A stretch of DNA of 49,580 nt from Microcaldota archaeon (GTDB taxonomy: Archaea; Micrarchaeota; Micrarchaeia; CABMEP01), in assembly GCA_026413625.1 (NCBI GenBank), contig JAOAKO010000001.1:36977-86556 (forward strand), given 5' to 3'. Positions 28,020 to 37,760 of this stretch are shown one piece after another. Positions within the stretch are counted from its first letter, which is position 1, and each line of letters begins with the position of its first letter. The position numbers were made by a program, and so were the translations under genes. Below the pieces are notes generated by a model that had not been told where the DNA came from, did not search any database, and saw only the letters and a program-made list of their open reading frames with translations.

Positions 28020-29258
28020 ATGCCGAATCATAGAATTGCAGTTTTAATGTATTATACCAATTACAACCGCAATAGCATGAATTCTCTTCTGGGCTCCTTA
28101 GAGATGAATCCAGACATTTGTGCAGATGTATTTTTTGCAAATTCTGAGAAGGAAGTATTGCTAAATTTGAGGCGTCTGATCGGCAGGTACGGCAAAATAG
28201 TGGTGTCATTTTCTCTTTTTACCGAACAATTTTCGAAAATAGGCAGCTTTATTGCAAAGTTAGAAGAGATTAGAGGCAATTGCAGAGAATCAGATATTAT
28301 TTTTGTTGCTGGCGGTCCGCATCCGTCTGGAGATCCTAGAGGAACTCTGGATGCCGGATTTGATATAGTGTTTGTTGGAGAATCAGAGGAAAGCTTTCCT
28401 CAATTTTTGCTGGCTTTGCAACAAAATGGAGACATATACGATGTTAAGGGTTTATATATTAAGGATGAAAGCGGCCATGCCTATACGGGCAAGGCAAAGC
28501 AAGTCAATCTTGACGACTTTCCGCCTTTCTCAGTTAAATATAAGAAGTTCGGACCAATTGAAATCACAAGGGGCTGTCCTTTCTGCTGCTTTTATTGCCA
28601 GACACCGCAGCTTTTTGGAGCGAAGGTTAGACACCGATCAGAGGATGTTATTTTAGAGTGGGTTAAGGTTATGAGGAAACACAAATTGAGAGATATACGA
28701 TTTGTCTCTCCAGACGCATTCGCGTACGGTTCGAACGATGGAAAAGAGCTGAATTTAGTTGCTTTGGAATCCCTCTTTTCTAAAATCCACGAAAGCATAA
28801 AACCAAACGGAAGACAGTTCATAGGAACCTTTCCCTCCGAAGTCAGGCCAGAGCATGTTACTCGGGACACAATAGAAATAGTGAAGAAATATGGGTCAAA
28901 TAAAAGCATTATTTTGGGAGCACAAACAGGCAGCTTGCGCATGCTAAAAATGATTAATCGCAGCCATACTTTAGAAGACGTCTTTAATGCTGTCGATATT
29001 GCAGTGGAAAATAAAATTGTGCCGCATGTTGACTTTATATTCGGATTGCCTGGGGAAAAAGAGGAGGATGTCAATGCCACGATCGAAGCGATTAAAAAAT
29101 TAGCGTCAAAGGGTGCGACAATACACACTCATGTTTTTACTCCTTTGCCGCAGACTGTGTTTTACATGATGCATTCTGGAGAACCGAATAAAAAGATCAA
29201 AAAGCTGATTGGCGAATTAAGTAGAAAAGGATTGGCATACGGAAATATGGGTGACTAA
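28020..29258 (+). CDS. B12-binding/radical SAM protein (MJ_1487-like family)
   Basis: GGPHPSGDP B12-binding-like region; TRGCPFCCFYCQTP radical SAM CxxxCxxC-type cluster; FIFGLPGEKEEDV. Confidence 0.9.
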   Translation: MPNHRIAVLMYYTNYNRNSMNSLLGSLEMNPDICADVFFANSEKEVLLNLRRLIGRYGKIVVSFSLFTEQFSKIGSFIAKLEEIRGNCRESDIIFVAGGPHPSGDPRGTLDAGFDIVFVGESEESFPQFLLALQQNGDIYDVKGLYIKDESGHAYTGKAKQVNLDDFPPFSVKYKKFGPIEITRGCPFCCFYCQTPQLFGAKVRHRSEDVILEWVKVMRKHKLRDIRFVSPDAFAYGSNDGKELNLVALESLFSKIHESIKPNGRQFIGTFPSEVRPEHVTRDTIEIVKKYGSNKSIILGAQTGSLRMLKMINRSHTLEDVFNAVDIAVENKIVPHVDFIFGLPGEKEEDVNATIEAIKKLASKGATIHTHVFTPLPQTVFYMMHSGEPNKKIKKLIGELSRKGLAYGNMGD

Positions 29259-29262
29259 ATCG

Positions 29263-30246
29263 TTATGTTTTATTACAGTATGTGTTTTCAATATCCTTAT
29301 TTATCTCATCATTTTTGAGATTAGAGATATTATTGCGCAGAAATGCGCAAGCTAACTTTATACTAAAGTAGTATGTTTTAATCAAGTCTAAATTTTCTGC
29401 CTTTTTATCTAGACTAATGTAAACTTTTTCAATAGTTTCTTTAGCTACAGTTTCATTTAGCTTTTCTTTGATTAAATTTTTATCCTCTAAAGAATGAAGC
29501 GAAATAAATGAAGATAGAGTTCCAATAAAATATCTTTTGAATTCGATGAAGCTCTCATCTTCAGTCATCAATTTTAATTTATCTTTAAATTCATTATATT
29601 GCTCCTTTCTCTGTCTATGCATATTTATCTTTTCCTTGAAGATTTTTTTCCAATTTTCTTTTTCTCGTACTCTCTCTATTTTCGATATTTCAAGAAGCAT
29701 AATTTCTGCAAGTTCTCTTATCTTTTGTGACGTATGGTTTTTGGCAGCCCATTTTATTGGAAGAATGAAACCATCGTGCATATATAACTCAAAAAATGCC
29801 ATAATTACCTCTTCCGCCAGTTCAATGTCGTCCCTTAGCTTTTCAATTAGCAGGTTTCTTATCGCATATTTTTCCTCCTTGTCTCCGATTTTTGCATGTA
29901 CCACGAGTTCATTTACTGCACTTATTCTCTCATTGAGGCTATTAGAATTAAGGGAAGTGGCGATTTCCTTTATGGTTTTTGTTTTTTGGACGTTCTGATT
30001 TAAGCATTCCTTGTCATGCTGAATTTTACGCTGTAGCAATTCTTTTACAATGTCCGCTCGTTTAATAAGCAGTTCGCTTTCCTCGACGTCTTTTATGAGT
30101 TGTTCTTTTATCATTTCGGGAGTTTGTTCTATTTTTCTGCTTCTTTCAATATTGTAACGGCGCATCATATTTTTAAGATGTGATTTACATATATAATTAT
30201 TTCCATTAGTCATTTCAATTTTTGAATTGAAACTTAATTCATTCAC
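29263..30246 (-). CDS. Uncharacterised alpha-helical (HEAT/ARM-like) protein
   Basis: 327 aa, helical repeats (SLNERISAVNELVVHAKIGDKEEKYAIRNLLIEKLRD...); start overlaps the preceding gene by 4 bp. Confidence 0.65.
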   Translation of the reverse strand: MNELSFNSKIEMTNGNNYICKSHLKNMMRRYNIERSRKIEQTPEMIKEQLIKDVEESELLIKRADIVKELLQRKIQHDKECLNQNVQKTKTIKEIATSLNSNSLNERISAVNELVVHAKIGDKEEKYAIRNLLIEKLRDDIELAEEVIMAFFELYMHDGFILPIKWAAKNHTSQKIRELAEIMLLEISKIERVREKENWKKIFKEKINMHRQRKEQYNEFKDKLKLMTEDESFIEFKRYFIGTLSSFISLHSLEDKNLIKEKLNETVAKETIEKVYISLDKKAENLDLIKTYYFSIKLACAFLRNNISNLKNDEINKDIENTYCNKT

Positions 30247-31184
30247 CGAAAAAAATCTTTCCAGCTGTACACATCTGTTTTGCCAAATTTCCTTTCGATT
30301 TCCTTTTTCAGTTCATTGTTACTTACAGCTATATGTCCCCAACCTGCCATCGCAAGAACTGTATCGTTTTCCTTTAATGCATTAATGCAGGATTCTATCA
30401 TTGTTTTGTTTCTATGCGCATCCCACCAAGCCTTGATTTTGTTTATTTTGTATTTATTGGCAAACGGATAAGGCGAAATAACGTTTGAATAGTCATTTAC
30501 AATATCGGTTAGGAAGTCCTTAGAGATATAGGTTTTAGCTGCTTTAGCCAGCATCTGTTTAGTAGAAATAAAAAGAGATCCCTTCTTTCTAAATTGCAAG
30601 AGAAGTGGCCTATATTTTTTGAATTTTGATGTGGAAAGCCCGAAATTCCTTATCACTTCGAATGTTGCTAAGTCAAAAATGTCTTCATCTGAAAGCGCTC
30701 TTTTTTCAGTACTAATGAACTCTCCCATGTATGTTAGAGCATATACAAGAAAGCCTGCTGCTAATCCCTCTTTCCTATTAATGCCGATTCCTTTTAGGTT
30801 TAAAAATGGTGAGAATCTGTCTTCAATGTCCATCCCTCTCATAGGTATTGCCTTTTCATTCGCAAACTTAATCAGCCATTCCCTGTCAGACCATTTAAAA
30901 GACGGCTTGCTTAGCAAAGATAGAATCTCCTTTATTTCCGAATTTGCAGGCCTTTCCAAAAGAACCAATTGAGGTTTAACAATATCTAACGCTCTTTTTA
31001 TAAATTCTATGTCCCTTTCCCCTACTTCATGCTTGGAGCCTAGAAAAACAAGAGTTTTTCCGTTTGCCATAAAGACTGTCGATTCTTCGTTCCAATTGTC
31101 ATATGCTTTGCTAAGCTGTCTTCGACTAATTTTCGTGTCAAGCGCTGCTTTATAAAGTTTAATTAGATGCACCATATCGGTCAC
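30243..31184 (-). CDS. TraB/TIKI-superfamily-like protein
   Basis: VFLGSKHEVGERDIEFI, KPQLVLLERP, RNKTMIESCINALKENDTVLAMAGWGHIAV. Confidence 0.6.
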   Translation of the reverse strand: MTDMVHLIKLYKAALDTKISRRQLSKAYDNWNEESTVFMANGKTLVFLGSKHEVGERDIEFIKRALDIVKPQLVLLERPANSEIKEILSLLSKPSFKWSDREWLIKFANEKAIPMRGMDIEDRFSPFLNLKGIGINRKEGLAAGFLVYALTYMGEFISTEKRALSDEDIFDLATFEVIRNFGLSTSKFKKYRPLLLQFRKKGSLFISTKQMLAKAAKTYISKDFLTDIVNDYSNVISPYPFANKYKINKIKAWWDAHRNKTMIESCINALKENDTVLAMAGWGHIAVSNNELKKEIERKFGKTDVYSWKDFFR

Positions 31185-31197
31185 AAATTATACAAAT

Positions 31198-31365
31198 TTA
31201 CATTTGCTTTATTCTTTCAAGATATCCTTCTCTATTAATTTTGAACGTGTGTGTTTTGTCATTCGGACAGACGTAAATTCCGTTTTCATGCTTTAGATAA
31301 TAATTCATACCTGTATTCAGTCTGCAGACCGGGCAAACCTTTTCTTCGTATATGTCCATCGCCAT
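31198..31365 (-). CDS. Small zinc-ribbon protein (55 aa), absent from the supplied ORF track
   Basis: MAMDIYEEKVCPVCRLNTGMNYYLKHENGIYVCPNDKTHTFKINREGYLERIKQM; 13 bp upstream of the TraB-like gene on the same strand. Confidence 0.8.
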   Translation of the reverse strand: MAMDIYEEKVCPVCRLNTGMNYYLKHENGIYVCPNDKTHTFKINREGYLERIKQM

Positions 31366-31448
31366 ATCAACACCTGTTTTAATTCATGAAGCTGACTAAG
31401 ATTAGCTAAGTAATTTTATTAATGCTTTTCTCTGGTTGTTGAAATTGA

Positions 31449-32609
31449 TTATCTTAAAATATCTAGATTCTTTGTCGTAACATACGAAAGATATCCTTTC
31501 TCACTTGCAAGAGACTTTATTTCATTCTCCTTTTCTATGTTATATTCAATTATGAATACTTTCTTTCCATTCTGCTTTATGGCATCAAGAAGCGAAATAG
31601 TATATTCCGTTTCCTCTATCTGTTGTTTTTCATTTTCAATATACCACACCGATTCTCTCAGCACCCCGTCTATCGAATTTAGATATACTGGATAAGTTGA
31701 TAGCTCCAACCCGCCATTTGCAATTATTTTAAAATCTTTATTTTTCTCTTTTGAATATTTTGATATTCTGCTTACTAATTCAACCATTTTTTCTCCCGCA
31801 TCCTTGACTTCCTTCTCTTCCCAGTACATGTATGAGTCTACCGTATCAAGTACGACACCGTCGAATCCTGCAGCCAATATCTTGTCTAGATAGCTCGATT
31901 CAGATCCGTAAAGTATTGACTGCCATCCCTGTTCCCAATACCTTACTTTATAGTTGCCAATCCAATCAGGATTTGAGTTTTCAAGCCATGAGGGAGAATC
32001 ATCAGGAATTCCGTCATTGTTTAAATCCCATTGTTGATTCCAATACCATCTATAGTTTTCTGCTTCCCCGATGCTGAGATAAGCGAAAATCAGCTTTTTC
32101 CCTCCATTCTTGGCGAGAAGAATTTCATCGCGAGTGAAATTATTGAAATCAGATCCTGGGGAATAGTCTATGACTACAAGATCATAATTGCTATTCCTAA
32201 TTTCATCCAAATTGATATTCTGAAGTTGGTATGCAAACGATGCAATTGATTTCCATCTGTCAACCTCAGTAGCCCCTGTATTATTGTCTTTTACATATTT
32301 GTTTTCCTCATGGATTGGAATCGTTAAATTGGAATTATCCATATCAGTTTCGGTTGTCATATTTTCTGTTTGTATTTCATTTTGTATTACTTCTTTTGAA
32401 TCGCTTTCATTTTGGATAATTTCATTTGTATCATTCTCTTCAGAAGGTAAAGTATTTCGATCCATTGCCTTATCCGCAATGCTGTTATTTGAAGCATTAA
32501 TTTGACTATCGAATGCTTTCGGCAAATCATCAGAAACAAAAATAAATAGCCCGACTACTGCAAGCATGGTTATTATGATTAAAACTATAGGTTTCATGTT
32601 CTCTAACAC
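31449..32609 (-). CDS. Secreted GH114/TM1410-like glycoside hydrolase (endo-alpha-1,4-polygalactosaminidase family)
   Basis: Signal anchor; SFAYQLQNINLDEI, DLVVIDYSPGSDFNNFTRDEI, YLSIGEAENYRWYW, GFDGVVLDTVDSY. Confidence 0.85.
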   Translation of the reverse strand: MLENMKPIVLIIITMLAVVGLFIFVSDDLPKAFDSQINASNNSIADKAMDRNTLPSEENDTNEIIQNESDSKEVIQNEIQTENMTTETDMDNSNLTIPIHEENKYVKDNNTGATEVDRWKSIASFAYQLQNINLDEIRNSNYDLVVIDYSPGSDFNNFTRDEILLAKNGGKKLIFAYLSIGEAENYRWYWNQQWDLNNDGIPDDSPSWLENSNPDWIGNYKVRYWEQGWQSILYGSESSYLDKILAAGFDGVVLDTVDSYMYWEEKEVKDAGEKMVELVSRISKYSKEKNKDFKIIANGGLELSTYPVYLNSIDGVLRESVWYIENEKQQIEETEYTISLLDAIKQNGKKVFIIEYNIEKENEIKSLASEKGYLSYVTTKNLDILR

Positions 32610-32666
32610 TATTAGTTCAAAAAGAAATTAATACTTATCCGTATCTAATAATGTCAGTGTGAGAAA

Positions 32667-33149
32667 ATGGAAATTTTGGCTCCGGCAGGCAGTCCTGCAG
32701 CCTTGAAAGCCGCAATTGAAGCTGGCGCAGATTCGGTTTACCTCGGCTCATCATGGAACGCCAGGTTGCGTGCAAGAAACATAACGGCAGAAAATAAAAA
32801 GAATTGAAATTGAAAGCATTCAATTTAATTTCAAAAGCAAGATTTTCGGCCATTGTACGGACAGGCAAAGGAAAGAAAATGTAATATATGATTGGGAACT
32901 GAATGATCAAATAGATGAAATCCTTCAAAAAGAAAATAAAGTCTATTTTGAAACTCCAAGAGTAGTTTTTGATGAGGAAATCAAAGATACCATCAAAATG
33001 AAGGAAAATATCTTGAACTGGCAATATTTGAAAACGATTTATATTCAGAATTCAACCTTAATGGCGATGCAGCGCTGGTCGACCCTAGGAAAAACAAATA
33101 CAGGATAAAAAGAATAGCCGGAAATAGGACTGTTATACTAAAGCCTTGA
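32667..33149 (+). pseudogene. Degraded U32-family peptidase-like gene
   Basis: MEILAPAGSPAALKAAIEAGADSVYLGSSWNARLRARN (U32 N-terminus) then stop; another frame continues EIESIQFNFKSKIFGHC..VYFETPRVVFDEEIKD and a third ends NGDAALVDPRKNKYRIKRIAGNRTVILKP. Confidence 0.7.
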
Positions 33150-33159
33150 AGTAAGATGG

Positions 33160-33954
33160 CTATTTCTTCATTTCGCAGTCAAACCTGCATATCCTACATT
33201 TCCAATCCTTTGGAGGAGAAGGGGCAAGCTCTCCTTTTAATAGTCTGTCCATGGTTATAAGCACTCCTGCTGCAGTTGACGGATTTGTTTTTTCCTCAAA
33301 TGTCAAGACTTTATGCAAATCCTCTAAATATAATTGAACTCTTATTGCCTGCCTTTGGAAGAGATAAGAATATAAGTTTGCCTGGCTGATTGCAATCGGT
33401 TTTATGTAATGTATAAGCCGCTGATTTGAAACAGACTTAAATTCGTAACAGAATTGGTCAGTTATTCCGTCAGGAGATGCGAGTATTTCGTACCGCTTCC
33501 ATTTGAAGCTGCAATCAAGAGTTGGATAATTTTCCTTGCTGAACATCTCTCTAAAACATCCTCTGTCTAGTTTGTCTTCTCCAGTAAGAATCAATGTTCC
33601 CATCATTTCAATGTCCATGGGCTGACAAAGCCCTTTTGATTTTAATCGCTTCTTTTCTTTTTCGAGCAAATTGTTTATTTCTTTGATTGTCAGGTTCCCA
33701 TGCGACTCCTTGTTAAGCAAATAGCTTTTGTATGCCTGAAGCTCGCCGTTCTTAAGCTTGAAAATCATTTGCCTTTGGCACCAGAACATGGAGCAGATAT
33801 TGCTTACGCTCACAAAAATAACATCATCCTTACTTACTTTTCTCATTGCCTTTTCTTTAAGAAGCCTTTCTTCAAATGAAACCTCTTTTTTTCCTTTAGT
33901 TGAATTCACTCTTCTTTCATATTTTTTATTCTCCAAGCCAACATCTCCGCCCAT
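33160..33954 (-). CDS. Cas4/Dna2-like Fe-S PD-(D/E)XK nuclease, orphan
   Basis: NICSMFWCQRQMIF, SPDGITDQFCYEFKSV, QANLYSYLFQR, KCRICRFDC: four Cys plus PD-(D/E)XK and QxxxY layout. Confidence 0.75.
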   Translation of the reverse strand: MGGDVGLENKKYERRVNSTKGKKEVSFEERLLKEKAMRKVSKDDVIFVSVSNICSMFWCQRQMIFKLKNGELQAYKSYLLNKESHGNLTIKEINNLLEKEKKRLKSKGLCQPMDIEMMGTLILTGEDKLDRGCFREMFSKENYPTLDCSFKWKRYEILASPDGITDQFCYEFKSVSNQRLIHYIKPIAISQANLYSYLFQRQAIRVQLYLEDLHKVLTFEEKTNPSTAAGVLITMDRLLKGELAPSPPKDWKCRICRFDCEMKK

Positions 33955-33999
33955 GAGTAGGTATAAATGTAACGAAAAAGAGAAATAAAAACATTTGCT

Positions 34000-34662
34000 C
34001 TATTCAAATGGAAGCTGCTCCATTCCCTCTCCGGGTTGCTTCGGTTTCTCCTTTGGCGTTTGATCCGATTCCTTTTTTTCCTCTTGTGTCCCTCTCTTTC
34101 TTAAGATTGAAGAGATGTCCTCGAATGTCGATTTGATTGCCGCAGGCTTTACAAATGCAAGGAAGACAAGCTCAATTATTGCAATGATTGACCCGATGAA
34201 GGGGAAGAATATGATGCCTGCAAGAACCGGAATTCCAAATAGGAGTACGGGTGTGATTCTTCCCCTCTTTCTTGTTATAAACGCGGCAAATCCCGCAGCA
34301 ATCAGAAGAATCAACCATGTGGCATTGCAAAACATGCAGAATATTCCCGTGCAGTTTTCAATAAATCCTGCGCAGCTGTTCGAAATCCCAGAACCCAATG
34401 GAGCAATCGGAACGTCTCTTTTAGGAATTATGCATTCGCTTTGATAACAAAATCCATTAAGGCAGTCTATGCTTGAATTGCATTGGCCTGCCGAATAGTA
34501 ATTCTGCAAAACCTGTGGAATCTTGCATGTTCCTTCTATACAGTAGCCTTCTTTGCAGTCTCTGGTGAACTGGCAGGATCCCCCTAATTCAGACAGCGAA
34601 AATAAAATAGGCGAAATTAATACAATATAAAATACAATGGTCCAATTTGTTTTCGATGCCAT
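34000..34662 (-). CDS. Cys-rich exported membrane-anchored protein
   Basis: Signal peptide, CQFTRDCKEGYCIEGTCKIP repeats, two or more C-terminal TM segments. Confidence 0.75.
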   Translation of the reverse strand: MASKTNWTIVFYIVLISPILFSLSELGGSCQFTRDCKEGYCIEGTCKIPQVLQNYYSAGQCNSSIDCLNGFCYQSECIIPKRDVPIAPLGSGISNSCAGFIENCTGIFCMFCNATWLILLIAAGFAAFITRKRGRITPVLLFGIPVLAGIIFFPFIGSIIAIIELVFLAFVKPAAIKSTFEDISSILRKRGTQEEKKESDQTPKEKPKQPGEGMEQLPFE

Positions 34663-34674
34663 ATTAACACCTTT

Positions 34675-37600
34675 TTATACCTCAATGCTTCCTGTGTCTT
34701 TGTATACCAGCAAGCTGAACAAGATTATTCCAGACACTATTCCAACGAACGGATAGAATGCAAGTCCTATTACGATAGGAACGAACGCAGCCACCAGTCC
34801 TGCGACAGGATGCTTGAATCTTGTCCATGTAAACGCTCCAAAGCTTCCTGCCACCAAGACAAGAAGCAATGAAATGCCGTTGCAGAGCGAAATGCAAGTC
34901 TTTTCGCCTGGAGAACATTCCTCAATCAAACCTGCGCATCCAAGATTTTGGCTCGTGAGAGAGCTGAAAAGGGATAGCTTTTGATACGGCGCAGAACTGC
35001 ACTTTCCATTTTCACAGTATCCCGAACAGCAGTCAGCTGTTGTTGTGCAAACTGAATTTGAGCATGCGCATCTTGACCCTAAGCAAGGTGCGCCGCAGCA
35101 GTCATCTGAAGTTGAGCATATTGAACCCCTTAGGCAGCTATCGTAAGCCAACAGCTTTGATTTGGACGTTCCTAAGAGCGAATACAAAAATTCAGAAGCT
35201 GCTTGATTTTCTTCAATCGCGAATAGTTTCGGCGAAGATTTGGCTGCCGCTCCGCTTCCAAAGCTAGGTTTGCCTATTTTTGTTGCAGATTCTACGGGCG
35301 CAATTGGATTATCGGTCGAAATGCAGCGGTTATTTAAGCAAATTCCGCTTTGGCATTGCTCGCTTTGGTTGCACGCCTCTATCGTTATTTGGAAACAGCT
35401 GTTGTTAATAAGAACAGTTCCATATGGGCAGGTCAATCCGATGCATTCCCTTGTTTGCGGATCGCATCTGCCTGGCGAACCAAGCAGTAAATTGCAATTA
35501 TCGGGTGAAGTTCTGCATCCTCCATCGCACACTCCCAGATTCATACTGCAATATTCGTCTCTTCCACATTCGGAATCCGAAAGACAGTTTCTTAATCTGC
35601 ATGTTGAATTCACGCAGTATCCATAAAGGCAATCCGCATCAACTCGGCATTCTGAATTAAGTGCTCCTATGCATTTGCCGTTTAGACAGATTTGAGTTGG
35701 TTGGCATTTAGCGCCGCAAGAGCCGCAATTTTGGCTGTCGTTCGCGGTGTTAACACATATGTTGCCACAAAGTGTTGGATATTCGCCTAAACAGCCTGTT
35801 TCAATGCACGAGCCGCAGTCGCTTGGGCAATTCGAGCATGTTTCGTTCGCGCCACATCTCCCGTTTCCACATGTTTCAACCAATGTGCATATGCCATTTG
35901 TACATTTTTGATCAGAGGCGCACGCATTAAAGCACATTCCGCAGTTTTGCCTGTCTGAAGAAAGGTCTACAACAAAAGGACCGCATTGGGCCGGCATATC
36001 TCCAGGTGGCGATATCGGAAGCATAGGCAAGCATGTCATCGTTTCTGTATCGCACCACTGAGTAAGGTCGCAGCAATTCTTGCCGCATTGTGCATATTGT
36101 ATCGAATTCAAAACGCATTGCGAAGCGGAAATGCATTTGCCGTTCGAGCAAAATTGATTCGCTGAACAGCTTTCTCCGCATTGGCCGCAGTTGGACGGGT
36201 CAGAATTTAGGTTTACGCAGCTATTACCGCATCTTGTTAGATTATTCTGGCATTCAATGCACGAACCATTAGCACATATTTGATTATCGTTGCATTTGAT
36301 TCCTGCTTGGCCGCAGTTATTTCTATCAATGCCCCCTAAACCGGAATAGGAAATGCATTTGCCATTAGAACAGTATTCGTCCGGTTTGCAGGTAACGCCG
36401 CAGCTTCCGCAATTAAATCTATCTTTGGAAGTATTTACACATGTCAATCCACATTGCGTCAATCCGCCTTTGCAAAACACAGGTAAACAGGAGGAACCGT
36501 TGCACGTTTGAGAAGGCATGCAGCAGCTGCTTCCACAGGCAGTCGCGCCAGTTAAGCACTTCGGCTCCGGTCTGCAAACCCCATTTACGCACTTTCCTTC
36601 GTCGCACTTTATTTCGTCACTGCAGTTGTCTCCGATCCCTATTTTTCTTTTTGTCAATTCGTTTCTCAATCCCTCCCCGGTCATTCTTCCCTTCACATAA
36701 ACTCCTGGCTCGCAGGTAATGGAGCTGTCAAGGTTCCCGGAAAATGAAATTCTTCCTTCAGATTCCTGCTGCAGTACTCCGCCAATTCGTAATTCCCCAT
36801 ATTGCGTGTTTGCAACCGCATCTATGACATTATTTTTTATGGTTCCGACTACATTACCTGAAACCGATTCAACTTTGGTTCTAATCAGCAAATTTGATAA
36901 AGACCTGTCGTCTTGACATGTATTTATGCATCTGTCTGATGAAATAAATCTACATTTGCATGCGACATTGCAGAAACCGTCTATTCTACAGTGCCATGTC
37001 TTTGAGTCAATGCTTCCGCTTATGTTTGAACCGATTTGCGTAAGGGTTAAAGTATAAAATGATGCAATATATCTGCATCCGCTTGGGAGGTTCAATTTTC
37101 CTGCAAGAAAAATCGTTGAATTTGCATCGCTTTGAACCGGTTTCTTTTCTCTTCTTAGTCCTTCGCCAGTTACACTTCCCTTCACATAAACTCCTGGCTC
37201 GCAGGTAATGGAGCTGTCAAGGTATCCGGAAAATGAAGTTTTGCCTGACGCGTCATAAGTCATTGTGCCTTTAAGAGAAAATTGAACGCTTCGCCCGTCA
37301 ATATTAGTTGTAATTATAAGATCCACTGCATTTCCATTTAAAGATCCCGTTACAGATCCGGTAAGAATTTCATAATCGCTCCTTATCAGAGAATCCCTTA
37401 CTCTTTCATCTGAATCATCGCATTCCTGTATGCAAGAGCTTCCCCCTTTCCAATTGCAATTGCACTTCATACATACATATTCTGTCCAGCAGCTATGCGC
37501 TTCCATTTCTATGGTTCCTGCCAATTTTGAACCCTCCTCCTGAAGATAAATTCTATAATCTAGGACTCTAGAACAATTTATTGGAAGGTTGATTTTTCCA

Positions 37601-37695
37601 TTCAAATATATTTCTGCCGCAGCAAATACTAAATTTGCCGATAATAAAGTCATTAAAAATATAATTAATGGTTTATAGATATAGGATTTGGCCAT
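34675..37695 (-). CDS. Large Cys-rich surface protein with duplicated N-terminal domain and C-terminal membrane anchor
   Basis: 1006 aa; signal peptide; two N-terminal domain copies ending SSITCEPGVYVKG; four CGxxCVNxxxDxxNCGxCGxxCxxxQxCxNGKCI-type modules; C-terminal TMs. Confidence 0.85.
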   Translation of the reverse strand: MAKSYIYKPLIIFLMTLLSANLVFAAAEIYLNGKINLPINCSRVLDYRIYLQEEGSKLAGTIEMEAHSCWTEYVCMKCNCNWKGGSSCIQECDDSDERVRDSLIRSDYEILTGSVTGSLNGNAVDLIITTNIDGRSVQFSLKGTMTYDASGKTSFSGYLDSSITCEPGVYVKGSVTGEGLRREKKPVQSDANSTIFLAGKLNLPSGCRYIASFYTLTLTQIGSNISGSIDSKTWHCRIDGFCNVACKCRFISSDRCINTCQDDRSLSNLLIRTKVESVSGNVVGTIKNNVIDAVANTQYGELRIGGVLQQESEGRISFSGNLDSSITCEPGVYVKGRMTGEGLRNELTKRKIGIGDNCSDEIKCDEGKCVNGVCRPEPKCLTGATACGSSCCMPSQTCNGSSCLPVFCKGGLTQCGLTCVNTSKDRFNCGSCGVTCKPDEYCSNGKCISYSGLGGIDRNNCGQAGIKCNDNQICANGSCIECQNNLTRCGNSCVNLNSDPSNCGQCGESCSANQFCSNGKCISASQCVLNSIQYAQCGKNCCDLTQWCDTETMTCLPMLPISPPGDMPAQCGPFVVDLSSDRQNCGMCFNACASDQKCTNGICTLVETCGNGRCGANETCSNCPSDCGSCIETGCLGEYPTLCGNICVNTANDSQNCGSCGAKCQPTQICLNGKCIGALNSECRVDADCLYGYCVNSTCRLRNCLSDSECGRDEYCSMNLGVCDGGCRTSPDNCNLLLGSPGRCDPQTRECIGLTCPYGTVLINNSCFQITIEACNQSEQCQSGICLNNRCISTDNPIAPVESATKIGKPSFGSGAAAKSSPKLFAIEENQAASEFLYSLLGTSKSKLLAYDSCLRGSICSTSDDCCGAPCLGSRCACSNSVCTTTADCCSGYCENGKCSSAPYQKLSLFSSLTSQNLGCAGLIEECSPGEKTCISLCNGISLLLVLVAGSFGAFTWTRFKHPVAGLVAAFVPIVIGLAFYPFVGIVSGIILFSLLVYKDTGSIEV
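36686..36748. repeat. Direct repeat copy A (about 63 bp, near-identical to copy B)
   Basis: cttcccttcacataaactcctggctcgcaggtaatggagctgtcaaggttcccggaaaatgaa. Confidence 0.85.
37175..37237. repeat. Direct repeat copy B
   Basis: cttcccttcacataaactcctggctcgcaggtaatggagctgtcaaggtatccggaaaatgaa; differs from copy A at 2 positions. Confidence 0.85.
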
Positions 37696-37760
37696 ATGAC
37701 TAATTAATTAATAAACTTTATAAAGAATATTATGATACTGATTATGTAAACATGTAAAAG

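Noticed and set aside
33160-33954. Possible CRISPR-Cas locus suggested by the Cas4-like protein
   Set aside because: No repeat-spacer array or other cas genes seen anywhere in the window.
35040-36916. Plus-strand ORFs opposite the Cys-rich protein gene
   Set aside because: Shadow ORFs produced by Cys/Gly-rich codons on the minus strand; no plausible starts or families.
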